The notes below the pieces were generated by a model. That model ran no database searches. It saw only the letters and a program-made list of their open reading frames with translations, and was not told the origin of the DNA. DNA of 64,000 bases, taken from positions 372,001-436,000 of the forward strand of contig BBMT01000003.1 of assembly GCA_000755425.1 (NCBI GenBank). The letters run 5' to 3'. The translations under genes and the position numbers were made by a program. This document shows positions 27,269-35,001 of this stretch, in pieces. Position 1 is the first letter of the stretch. The number at the start of each line of letters is the position of its first letter. The DNA is from Vibrio maritimus (lineage in GTDB: Bacteria; Pseudomonadota; Gammaproteobacteria; Enterobacterales; Vibrionaceae).

Positions 27269-28061
27269 ATGACTAATATTAAGAACCTTTTATTAATAGC
27301 TGGAATGTTAATTACCGCCGGTGCGTACGCGGATGAAGAGCAACAAGTAGATAAAAAAGATGAACAAAAAAGTCGTAGAGCAAAACGAAAATATCAACTA
27401 CGGCGATCCTACAGCGGTATTTAAGTCATTCGGTGTTCTACACAATTTAGATGGCGCAGCCCAGGCAAACTTTATTTATGGCCATGGTAAGAATATCGTT
27501 CAGGTAGATCTCACTAGCCAATACAAAGACCGTAAAGGTAAAGAAGGCACAAAAGGTATGAATTATCGTGCCCGTTATTTCTACGTTGATGAAGGTTTGG
27601 GCTTTAGTGCAGACATCATAGGCAATCATGACAAAAATGTAGACTCTACCTTAGCTGTGGGTGGTGTTATCTACAAAATCAATGTCACCGACAACTTTAT
27701 GGTATTCCCGATGCTAGCAGCGGGTTATAGCCATGCAAAGTCTAAACATAGCAATGAAGTAAGTAGTACTCCTGTCATTCAACCGGGGCTCTACGCAATG
27801 TATGCATTTGACGGCGGCCACTGGCTATATGCGAACCCTAAAATGACGCATTCATTTAAAGATCCCAAAAATGCTGATTATCAAAATTATGATAAAAACC
27901 AATGGGAAGTCGAGTTTGGCGGCGGCTACATGCTTAATGAGTGGTCATCATTAGAGGTAAAAGTTGAGCACAAATGGGCAAACAAAACCCGTAAGCCGAA
28001 CGGAGCTCGACTCAATAAAGATGATACTGTGGCTGGTTAAAATACGCTGTATTTTGGTAAG
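27269..28061 (+). CDS. Outer-membrane porin-like protein, frameshifted
   Basis: ATG 27269 begins a signal peptide MTNIKNLLLIAGMLITAGAYA-DEEQQVDKK. The frame then changes across two A6 tracts (27352-27375) into VVEQNENINYGDPTAVFKSFGVLHNLDGAAQANFIYGHGKN with barrel strands (YRARYFYVDEGLGFSADII, WEVEFGGGYMLNEWSSLEVKVEHKW). The frame stops at 28040, but one extra T gives ...VAGLKYAVFW, ending at 28061 with a terminal aromatic residue as expected for a barrel. Oligosaccharide/anion porin-like; substrate unknown. It is 30 bases after the OmpX-like gene, so probably the same transcript. Confidence 0.65.
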
Positions 28062-28159
28062 CCAATTAAACACTTCTTTGATAATCAAATTTTGATGAAT
28101 AGATTTGAGCTAAATATATTTTATAGCAAGTTGGATAAATAACTTGAGACTAATTATGG

Positions 28160-28226
28160 ATTGGGAGCGGACTCCAAACCATTAAATTAAGCATGGATGC
28201 CTCATTATTTAATCGAGGTAATTAAT
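28160..28226 (+). promoter_or_regulatory. GGA-hairpin leader of DUF1989 copy C
   Basis: GGAG-cgga-CTCC (28164-28175), then GC-AUGGAU-GC (28191-28200) and GCCTC...GAGGT over the Shine-Dalgarno. Same plan as before copy B and the amidinotransferase. Confidence 0.6.
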
Positions 28227-29201
28227 ATGTGCGAGAACCACAAAATCCAAAACCCAGCAGATGTACTTCCAAGCGCACGCGATGATGCTCATCTAGCTAT
28301 CGTAGAAGCTGGCCAATTTGAGCTAAACAAAGAGCATTATGATGCAATTATAGATGATAAAGAGAACCGCAAACTTGTTTACAAAGAAGTGCTGAAGCCT
28401 CATACAGGCGACGCTTTCCTAGTTAAAAAAGGGCAGGTAATCCGTGCTGAGCAAATGAATGATCAGAACATCGCTCAAATTCTCGATTGGAATATTATTA
28501 CTCCGGATCTAACAGAGTATATGAGCTACGGTAACTCTGCGCCGTTAGAAGGTCCTTATTTGAAAAAGTACACTCGATGCTGGTCAAACAACGGCATGCT
28601 TCACCCGATGGCGACAATGATCGCTGATGAAGTACCGGAGTACTTTTCCGGCAAAGAGTGGGGCTCACATTTTTGGATGTTCCACTGTAACCCAGAGTGG
28701 AACCAAGCAGCGGCACCGGGTCGCTCAGTAGGTGGTGACTCATGCCACACCAATTTCATGCATGGCTATTCTCGAATCCCTGCGATTCACGCAATGCCTG
28801 AAGAAGAAAAGCGTCGTACGCTCGATTTCTTAGCTAACCAATGTAACTTCATGACTTTCCAAGTATTCCGCACAGGTTGGGACGAGGAAGCGCAAGATTG
28901 CATTATGGATTTACGTCCGGGGCCAAACATCCCTAAAGGAACAGGTGTGGAGTTCTACGCAGAGCAAGATTGTTACTTTGTTATCAGTTCATGCCCATGG
29001 GCAGACATGCAAGACACACTTGAGAATGTGACACCACAACCGGTAGAAATCTCAGTGTGGGATACAGGTATTGAGCCGCTAGAGCGTCCAGAGTGGAAAG
29101 AGTGGAAATCTACATTCTACCACCAGTTATCTAACGGTATTCGTGAGAACTCACCACGTACCGAAGATTCTTACAACTACGTAATCGAATCCGAGAAATA
29201 A
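28227..29201 (+). CDS. DUF1989-family protein, copy C (carboxyguanidine deiminase-like)
   Basis: 324 residues, intact. HTGDAFLVKKGQVIRAEQMNDQNIAQILDWNIITPDLTEYMSYGNSAPLEGPYLKKYTRCWSNNGMLHPMATMIADE, WGSHFWMFHCNPEWNQA, DSCHTNFMHGYSRIPAIHAMPEEEKRR and GTGVEFYAEQDCYFVISSCPW. Here CHMNF is CHTNF. Overall it is clearly diverged from copies A and B, so the three are not recent duplicates. ATG 28227 begins MCENHK. Followed by a GC hairpin and a barrel gene. Confidence 0.85.
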   Translation: MCENHKIQNPADVLPSARDDAHLAIVEAGQFELNKEHYDAIIDDKENRKLVYKEVLKPHTGDAFLVKKGQVIRAEQMNDQNIAQILDWNIITPDLTEYMSYGNSAPLEGPYLKKYTRCWSNNGMLHPMATMIADEVPEYFSGKEWGSHFWMFHCNPEWNQAAAPGRSVGGDSCHTNFMHGYSRIPAIHAMPEEEKRRTLDFLANQCNFMTFQVFRTGWDEEAQDCIMDLRPGPNIPKGTGVEFYAEQDCYFVISSCPWADMQDTLENVTPQPVEISVWDTGIEPLERPEWKEWKSTFYHQLSNGIRENSPRTEDSYNYVIESEK

Positions 29202-29234
29202 ACATAACCTCGATGCTGATTTAAATCAGTCCGC

Positions 29235-29252
29235 CCCCGCAACTTAGCGGGG
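29235..29252 (+). other. GC-rich hairpin between DUF1989 copy C and the next barrel gene
   Basis: CCCCGC-aactta-GCGGGG without a U-tract, followed by TTAGGCGG, analogous to the CCCGGC...GCCGGG hairpins before the OmpX-like genes. Confidence 0.5.
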
Positions 29253-29310
29253 TTAGGCGGTTGTGGCGAGCGCATGTTTTCGCCCTTTAAATAACAATCG
29301 AGGAATTATT

Positions 29311-30021
29311 ATGAAGAAAACAGTCGTCGCTCTATCAGTGGTAGGCCTATTTTCAGCGAGCGCTGCATTAGCAAATACAAAGGCCGGTGATTTAGCGGGT
29401 GGTTTGGAGTTGGATTCTAAGTTTAATATTGATGCTCCAAATGTCAGCGATAATTCAAACCCAGCACATAAGCAAGATTTTGGCATCAAGCTATTTGGTT
29501 CTTACAAAGGTATTGGGCTATCGCACAAGCATAAATCGGGTGGTACAGGCGAGACAAACATTAACTACACATACGGTTTTCAGCATGTATATCTAAAAGG
29601 TGAGTTTGAACATGTGAGTGTCAAGAATAATCCAAATGTACAGAAACTCGGTCTTACTGTTGGGTCTCATTTAAACGGTGCTCTAGATGTCAGCGTCCGA
29701 TACCGTAAAGATGCCGCACTTGGAAAGAATGCTGAGGGAGAGCAATCAAATATCGATCGTGTCGACCTGTTTGTTGGCCGACAAATTACAGACAACCTTT
29801 ACCTGAATGCCAAGGCTATTGGCTTTAAGGAAAATGACGCTAAAACAGCAACTGCATACAAAGGTGCGGGTGCGAAAGATACTTGGACTAACTATGAAGT
29901 AAAAGCCACGTTTACTGGTTTTGACAACGTTAAACCTTATGTAGAGCTAGAGCGCGCCTTTGTTCCTCGAATGAAGCGCACTGACAACAACGTCAAAGTT
30001 GGCGTTGTATTCCCATTCTAA
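29311..30021 (+). CDS. Outer-membrane beta-barrel protein (KdgM-like size), 236 aa
   Basis: Signal peptide MKKTVVALSVVGLFSASAALA-NTKAG. Barrel strands: FGIKLFGSYKGIGLSHKHK, YTYGFQHVYLKGEFEHVSVK, LDVSVRYRKDAAL, DRVDLFVGRQITDNLYLNAKAIG, TNYEVKATFTGFDNVKPYVELERA. Ends VGVVFPF. Likely a small 12-strand channel similar in size to KdgM porins, but family membership is unproven. Shine-Dalgarno ATCGAGG as in the neighbouring genes, yet without the GGATG hairpin. ATG 29311 chosen; the longer frame from 29263 has no Shine-Dalgarno. Confidence 0.75.
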   Translation: MKKTVVALSVVGLFSASAALANTKAGDLAGGLELDSKFNIDAPNVSDNSNPAHKQDFGIKLFGSYKGIGLSHKHKSGGTGETNINYTYGFQHVYLKGEFEHVSVKNNPNVQKLGLTVGSHLNGALDVSVRYRKDAALGKNAEGEQSNIDRVDLFVGRQITDNLYLNAKAIGFKENDAKTATAYKGAGAKDTWTNYEVKATFTGFDNVKPYVELERAFVPRMKRTDNNVKVGVVFPF

Positions 30022-30081
30022 AAAGTAGTTCCTACTATTTGGAGCCCATTGTTCAAACAGGGTGGGCTTCAAAACTTTCGA

Positions 30082-30207
30082 CCCCGGCCAAAGTGCCGGG
30101 TTAAGGCGTTGAAACTGCACCTAAAATATGGTGCTCATTGACGCCCTTTCGATGGTATGAAGGGCGCAAATTCTATCCACGGATGGCCTTAATATTTCGA
30201 GGCTAAT
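30082..30207 (+). promoter_or_regulatory. Structured leader of OmpX-like copy 2
   Basis: Nearly identical to 24027-24152, offset exactly 6055 bases: CCCGGC-caaagt-GCCGGG, a GGTGC hairpin, CC-ACGGAU-GG (30177-30186) and GGCCT...AGGCT. Confidence 0.6.
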
Positions 30208-30768
30208 ATGAAAAAGCAAACTCTAGCACTAACACTAATTCTTGGACTAACTTCGGGCGTAGCACTGGCAGACGATTATAGCGGTTTCCGTGTCGGTCTG
30301 GGCGCGGTAACCGGACAAAAAGCAAACGCGGAAGATACTGCTGCAGGGCTCAAGACTCCAAAAGGCTACGGCAAGATTGAAGCAGGCTACGACTTTAACC
30401 GTGTATTCTCTCTAAACGGTCAAATTACCGATCTAAGGGGTGACTATGGTCAGTTCAAAACCAAAGGTACTGAAGCTAAGATTGAAGGTGAAGTGGGCTA
30501 TGCATTCCAGCTTGGTAACAGTGGATGGGATATTAAACCATACGTAGCAGCGGGTGTAGCAAACGCGAGCGGTAACATTACCGGAATAGAAAACGAACGT
30601 CTTCGAGGTACATATGTATCAACGGCTGCTGGTGTACGTGTAACAACACCAATTGGCCTGTATGTTGACGGTCGTGTTCAAAAGAACAACCTAACTAAAA
30701 AACAGAAGCGTGATGCACGCTTTGCTGATGACTCTCAAGCAGCGTTATCAGTAGGCTTCAAATTCTAA
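30208..30768 (+). CDS. Outer-membrane beta-barrel protein (OmpX/Ail-like), copy 2
   Basis: 186 residues, differing from the 24153 protein at only a handful of positions (for example VALADD for AALADD, AVTGQKANAED for AVSGQKVNAAD, KKQKRDAR for KKQKRDSR). Same signal peptide, strands and C-terminal SVGFKF. Gene, leader and terminator are duplicated as a unit with offset 6055. Synonymous differences are more frequent than amino-acid changes, which suggests purifying selection after duplication. Confidence 0.85.
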   Translation: MKKQTLALTLILGLTSGVALADDYSGFRVGLGAVTGQKANAEDTAAGLKTPKGYGKIEAGYDFNRVFSLNGQITDLRGDYGQFKTKGTEAKIEGEVGYAFQLGNSGWDIKPYVAAGVANASGNITGIENERLRGTYVSTAAGVRVTTPIGLYVDGRVQKNNLTKKQKRDARFADDSQAALSVGFKF

Positions 30769-30812
30769 GGTAGCCTCGAGGTTTTGTACTTTACTACAAG
30801 ACCATTTAATCA

Positions 30813-30839
30813 AGCCCCAGTTTATGCTGGGGCTTTTTT
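30813..30839 (+). terminator. Rho-independent terminator after OmpX-like copy 2
   Basis: AGCCCCAG-tttatg-CTGGGGCT followed by TTTTT. Marks the end of the enzyme/barrel block. Confidence 0.95.
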
Positions 30840-30864
30840 CGTATCCTTCGACCCAACTTATGAA

Positions 30865-31731
30865 TTAGCTAACGAGTTGCTCGATTAACCAAGCCCCAGC
30901 CACACCGAGTTGATCTCGCCATAGCACCTCTATCGGCCATAGATTCCCAGCGCTACCGAAATCAAACTCAAGGTCGATGAGTTTACCAACTGAGACTTGT
31001 TGCTCACACAAGTGGGCGGGATAAATGGCGAATCCAACGCCTGCCAGAAGCATGTTACGCATTTGATAGAAACGGTCGACTGAGACGACTTGGGTGGAGT
31101 AGCGCATTGCTTCGCGATACTCAGGTTTGGTACAAAAGCCCTCGGTAAGAAGGAGTTGGGGATGTTGATCTAAATCGGCCGGCTCTAAATGCTTGCGTTT
31201 TGCTGCGAGAGGGAAATCTGGTGCGCATAAGACGCGCCACTCTAGATGTCCTGTCATAAGCGCATTCATCCCTCTGGGCACTTCATGTCGTGTTGGGCCA
31301 ACATATATATCGAAATCATCGTCATACCCGCTTAATGACTCAGCATCAACAAATTTAAGGTCAACGGTTGGGTAAGTCTCTATCAAAGCTCTCATCTTGA
31401 GATTGAAATCATGAGAGAGCGTATAGGGGTGAACAGCAATCGTTAGATTAGACTCTACACCTTTAGCAAGCACCTCCGCGTGCTGTTCCATTAGGACAAC
31501 TTTCGGGAGAATATCAAGCGCTTGTACGTAGAGCTTTTTACCGGCATCAGTGAGCGATGGGCGCTTACCATGACGCCGATTGAATATTTCTAACTCCAAG
31601 TCAAACTCTAAAGCTTGAATGGTCTTATTCACTGCGGTGTTGCTGACACCAAGCTCTCGAGCGGCGGCAGAGAAACTGCCATGCTGTGCGACCGCGACAA
31701 GGTACTTGAGTCGTTCTATGGTGATGTGCAT
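30865..31731 (-). CDS. LysR-family transcriptional regulator
   Basis: 288 residues. HTH: RLKYLVAVAQHGSFSAAARELGVSNTAVNKTIQALEFDLELEIFNRRHGKRPSLTDAG. Effector domain from SNLTIAVHPYTLSHDFNLKMRAL. Divergent from the serine hydrolase gene (108-base gap) and convergent with the enzyme/barrel block. Likely target: the hydrolase gene, possibly also the block. A second LysR stands beside the other amidinotransferase gene at 56.5 kb. Confidence 0.88.
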   Translation of the reverse strand: MHITIERLKYLVAVAQHGSFSAAARELGVSNTAVNKTIQALEFDLELEIFNRRHGKRPSLTDAGKKLYVQALDILPKVVLMEQHAEVLAKGVESNLTIAVHPYTLSHDFNLKMRALIETYPTVDLKFVDAESLSGYDDDFDIYVGPTRHEVPRGMNALMTGHLEWRVLCAPDFPLAAKRKHLEPADLDQHPQLLLTEGFCTKPEYREAMRYSTQVVSVDRFYQMRNMLLAGVGFAIYPAHLCEQQVSVGKLIDLEFDFGSAGNLWPIEVLWRDQLGVAGAWLIEQLVS

Positions 31732-31839
31732 CGTTACTTCAAACCTCAGGTTGCAAGAGTTAACACTAACATGATTTTTCGGTCACTTAAAATCCATGCA
31801 TCGGCACAACACTTAAAGCATAGATGAAGGTAACCAACT

Positions 31840-33095
31840 ATGAAAAAATCACTCATTGCTCTCGCGATCATTGCATCAGGCACGTTAAGCGTTGCACACG
31901 CTGTAAATTCAGAGGGAAAAACTCGAGTCGAAATGGGAGCAACGCAAGCCAATATCTTGCATCCAGACGTAAACCGTTACACCTACAAGAATCTAAGTGA
32001 ATTTGTTCATACAAAGCAGATTGATAATGGCGGCTACAAGCAAGTTATCGAGCTTCGCAAATCGAACAAGCCCCTTAACTTGAATATGAACTTTGACCAT
32101 CTAGGAAAAGAGCTCAACCTGCTTGAAGTTTTGCACAAACATCGCGCTGATGCTTTCATCGTACTCAAAGATGGCAAGATCGTGGCAGAGCAATACTTCG
32201 ATGGTCAAAGTGAGCGTACTCACCATCAAATGATGAGCGTTACCAAATCATTTACTGGCATTATCGCCGCTTCTCTCGTCGCCGAGGGTAAGTTGGACAG
32301 AGATGCTTTGGTCGGCACTTATATTCCTCAGTTGACGCATTCAGCTTTTGGCGCCGCGACGGTGGGGCAGGTGCTTGATATGACCAACAACCTTCACTAT
32401 TCAGAATCCTATGAGGATCCAAACTCTGAGGTGTTTAAACATGCCAAAACGGTTGGTCTTACTCCAAAAGAGCCGGGCTACAGCGGCCCACAAACCATTC
32501 ATGAGTTCCTAGAAGGGCTAAAAAAAGATGGAGAACGCCCTCATGGTCAAGAGTTTCACTATTTAACGGCCAATACGGATGTGGTCGCATGGCTTATTTC
32601 AAGCGCAGAAGGGAAGCCATTTAGTGAAGTTCTAGAAGAACGAATTTGGACTCGGCTTGGTATGGAACGAGGAGCCTATTTGATGTCTGATCCTGCATCT
32701 GTAGGCCTTGCATCGGGTGGGCTAAATGGTACGGCTAGAGATATGGCAAGGTTTGGGCAAATGCTTGCGGATGGTGGCAAGAACTTACTTGGTAAGCAAA
32801 TCATTCACCCAAATGCCATTCTTGAGACCGAACGAGGAGGTGACCCAAGCAAATTTGCTCAAGGGGGTATAGTGAAGGGGCATTACGAGGTTGGTCGTAC
32901 AAAAACCAGTTTTGGCATACGATGAACGAAAACAATGCCTATACAGCTCTGGGTATTTTCGGTCAGTGGATCTACGTGGATCCAACAGAAAATGTTGTTG
33001 TCGTCAGGCAAGCCTCTGCTGAAAATTCAGTCGTTGACGCTTACGATCATGAGATGCTGTCTGCGATTAATGAAATCATTCGAAGAGTAAAGTAA
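31840..33095 (+). CDS. Exported serine hydrolase (beta-lactamase/class C family), frameshifted
   Basis: Signal peptide MKKSLIALAIIASGTLSVAHA. Catalytic SxxK in HHQMMSVTKSFTGIIAASLV. A later block gives FHYLTANTDVVAWLISSAEG (Y-x-N-like) and GLASGGLNGTARDMARFGQML. The frame breaks near 32895; the next frame continues YKNQFWHTMNENNAYTALGIFGQWIYVDPTENVVVVRQAS...INEIIRRVK, which is the expected C-terminus of the fold, to 33095. Could be an esterase, amidase or peptidase in the periplasm. Probably controlled by the divergent LysR. Confidence 0.85.
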
Positions 33096-33108
33096 ACAGT
33101 TCGTCTAA

Positions 33109-33144
33109 CCAATATCCCTCTTGGTTTCGGCTGGGGGATATTGG
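33109..33144 (+). terminator. Hairpin after the serine hydrolase gene
   Basis: CCAATATCCC...GGGATATTGG, a 10-bp stem without a clear U-tract. Up to 33391 the only other element seen is a small hairpin ATTACC...GGGTAAT near 33243. Confidence 0.6.
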
Positions 33145-33391
33145 CATACTAAATCTCAATGGTTTGACTGTCCTTCCTTCTGATCGAACGCATTAAAGCG
33201 TCACTTGTCAAATGCCCAATCAAGTATTCGAACTATGCATCATTACCTATTTTGATGGGTAATTGCTGCGTCTATAGATTCTAAAACTTAGGGATGATAA
33301 AAGCAGGCTAGTAGGAGTTTGAATCATTCCCTGATAAATAACGGCAAATCATCGAGAGGTCTCGCAGGCCCACTCACTTTGGAGGTATTGA

Positions 33392-33592
33392 ATGGCAGTT
33401 GGAATGGGCAAAAGTTTGTTCGCAGGTTCAATCGAAAAAATAGCCACAGAAAAAAGTGCTACTGTCGTTTCGCCGCCTTTAGAGAGGTTAACGGCTTGGA
33501 ACTTCAGAAAGAAGTGGGAACCAAAGGTCAATGGCAGAAAGATACAGCCTCGCCAGAAACGCATAATCTACCGTCATGTGGTTAGTCTCTGA
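33392..33592 (+). CDS. Possible small basic protein (66 aa)
   Basis: MAVGMGKSLFAGSIEKIATEKSATVV...RKIQPRQKRIIYRHVVSL with a good Shine-Dalgarno (GGAGG, 8 bases before ATG 33392). Basic, no known family. A second overlapping frame from 33319 exists but lacks a ribosome site. Overlaps the end of the convergent gene by 11 bases. Confidence 0.35.
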   Translation: MAVGMGKSLFAGSIEKIATEKSATVVSPPLERLTAWNFRKKWEPKVNGRKIQPRQKRIIYRHVVSL

Positions 33593-34205
33593 TCTGCTCG
33601 ATGCATTCGGTGTACTTTTCTAGTGCTGTTGCGTCGTGTTCACTATGAAAACCTATGAACTCATAACGTTCTTGTCCAGACTGCAAAATAAGATCGTCAT
33701 CTGGCAAAGTACGTAACACTCCCTCTAGCGATTGTTCGCGAGTAATAGTGGAGCTATATCCCGCTAGATTCTCAGGTAGACAGTTGGTAAACACCTTATC
33801 GAAAGTCAGCTCTCTACTTAGCGTTTGAACTTCCATCTCATTAGCTTTCAAATATACCTTGCTATCATCCGTTAGGTGTTTCTCGATTGCGATAAAGAGC
33901 TTTAGGTCTTCGTATTCCGAGTGTTGGATAAAGCTTTCGCGCGTAAAGTGAGTATGTAGGTTGGTATATTTCAGGCGAATGACTTGGCGCTTATCATTGA
34001 AAATGCTCTTGCTGATGGTACAAGTTTCGACAAGCGTATCCTCGCCATTTTGGTCGAGCCCTGTTCTTTTCTTGGAATAGGAAACTTTTATCTCCTCGAT
34101 AGGGCTTGCGTCAATGTGCAAGATATCTTTGGTAATACGCGCTTCTTCGTTCTGTGAGTAAAAGGGGAGCGATGAAAGTACTATCCCCAATAGGTGAAGT
34201 TTCAT
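33582..34205 (-). CDS. Hypothetical protein with possible signal sequence (207 aa)
   Basis: The N-terminus MKLHLLGIVLSSLPFYSQ looks like a short signal peptide. The rest is hydrophilic and mixed alpha/beta (KVSYSKKRTGLDQNGEDTLVETCTISKSIF, LQSGQERYEFIGFHSEHDATALEKYTECIEQ). Two cysteine pairs could form disulfides. Family unknown. Downstream of two small membrane-protein genes on the same strand. Confidence 0.6.
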   Translation of the reverse strand: MKLHLLGIVLSSLPFYSQNEEARITKDILHIDASPIEEIKVSYSKKRTGLDQNGEDTLVETCTISKSIFNDKRQVIRLKYTNLHTHFTRESFIQHSEYEDLKLFIAIEKHLTDDSKVYLKANEMEVQTLSRELTFDKVFTNCLPENLAGYSSTITREQSLEGVLRTLPDDDLILQSGQERYEFIGFHSEHDATALEKYTECIEQIRD

Positions 34206-34236
34206 TGATTATTTGTTTTTATCGGCTTTCTTGACA

Positions 34237-34510
34237 CTATTCTTCTAACCGCTTACTTCTAAAAAAGTAGAGGTAGTTATCCATTGAATAGCCTAAAGCC
34301 ACTAAGATAAGCATTTGAACAGCATGTACTTCGAATTCGCTTGAAATAACAGAAAGCAAACCACAGATGACAGGCGATAAAGCCCTAAAAGACAGGTATA
34401 GGTGTGGTCCATTTTGCCTGTCATTGTGTGATACCAGTAAATAAGCCTTTATCGTAGGCAATGCTAAAAAACATCGCGCCAAATCCAACATAAAGTGTCA
34501 GATACATCAT
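34237..34510 (-). CDS. Small membrane protein, frameshifted
   Basis: ATG 34510 after GGAGA starts MMYLTLYVGFGAMFFSIAYDKGLFTGIT. The frame then shifts near 34425 into HNDRQNGPHLYLSFRALSPVICGLLSVISSEFEVHAVQMLILVALGYSMDNYLYFFRSKRLEE. Repaired, it has three hydrophobic helices and a basic C-terminus. No known family. Part of a minus-strand set with the 38-residue membrane peptide upstream. Confidence 0.55.
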
Positions 34511-34551
34511 GTGTTCAGTCTCCGTAAATCTATAAGTAGCCCGCTATCTAA

Positions 34552-34668
34552 CTAGGCTTTGTCTCGAGCGTATTCCATGATTGCCCCACTAATGAGAATG
34601 GCATAGGCAACAATGATAGTAGTTTGAAAGTCCATCATTGCTTGTGCCGCTAATTGAATATCATTCAT
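34552..34668 (-). CDS. Single-pass membrane microprotein (38 aa)
   Basis: ATG 34668, preceded by AGGGGA, encodes MNDIQLAAQAMMDFQTTIIV... with one transmembrane helix (about residues 14-32, TTIIVAYAILISGAIM) and the tail EYARDKA. Too short for most gene finders. It is followed 41 bases later by the next small membrane gene, so the pair may act together. Confidence 0.55.
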   Translation of the reverse strand: MNDIQLAAQAMMDFQTTIIVAYAILISGAIMEYARDKA

Positions 34669-35001
34669 TTTGAGTCCCCTAGTGTTACAGTGATGGCAGC
34701 AGGTACGCTAACAAAGCGCTAGTTGAAGCTCGAATTAGTTGCTATGAAAGAAGGTAATAGGTGTACTTGCTCAATAATTGTCAAAGGAACTTAATTGATC
34801 TATGCAAGTCAGCTGTATGTTTTGAGTGCAGCATCTAGCCTGTTAACAACGGAACGAACACTATCTGCAACTTTATGCCTACCTAGGTCACATTCCTTAG
34901 CTAAACTCTACATCGCGAATTTTTTTAATTGATTTAAATGTCGCATCCATATATCCTTCATCTCAATTAATCATACAATAGTACGTAAAGAGGAATTGAA
35001 C
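34669..35001. other. Intergenic region between the microprotein and the alginate locus
   Basis: About 330 bases holding two divergent promoters. Nothing further recognised; a Shine-Dalgarno AAGAGGAA precedes 35002. Confidence 0.35.

Noticed and set aside
20860..30207. Guanidine-I, -II or -III riboswitch in the leaders
   Set aside because: The ykkC core sequences, the paired ACGR-loop hairpins of guanidine-II and the guanidine-III pseudoknot signature are not present. The GGA loops fit CsrA better, so I left the element unnamed.
33300..33600. Transposon or insertion-sequence remnant
   Set aside because: No transposase motif, terminal inverted repeat or target duplication; only two short overlapping frames.
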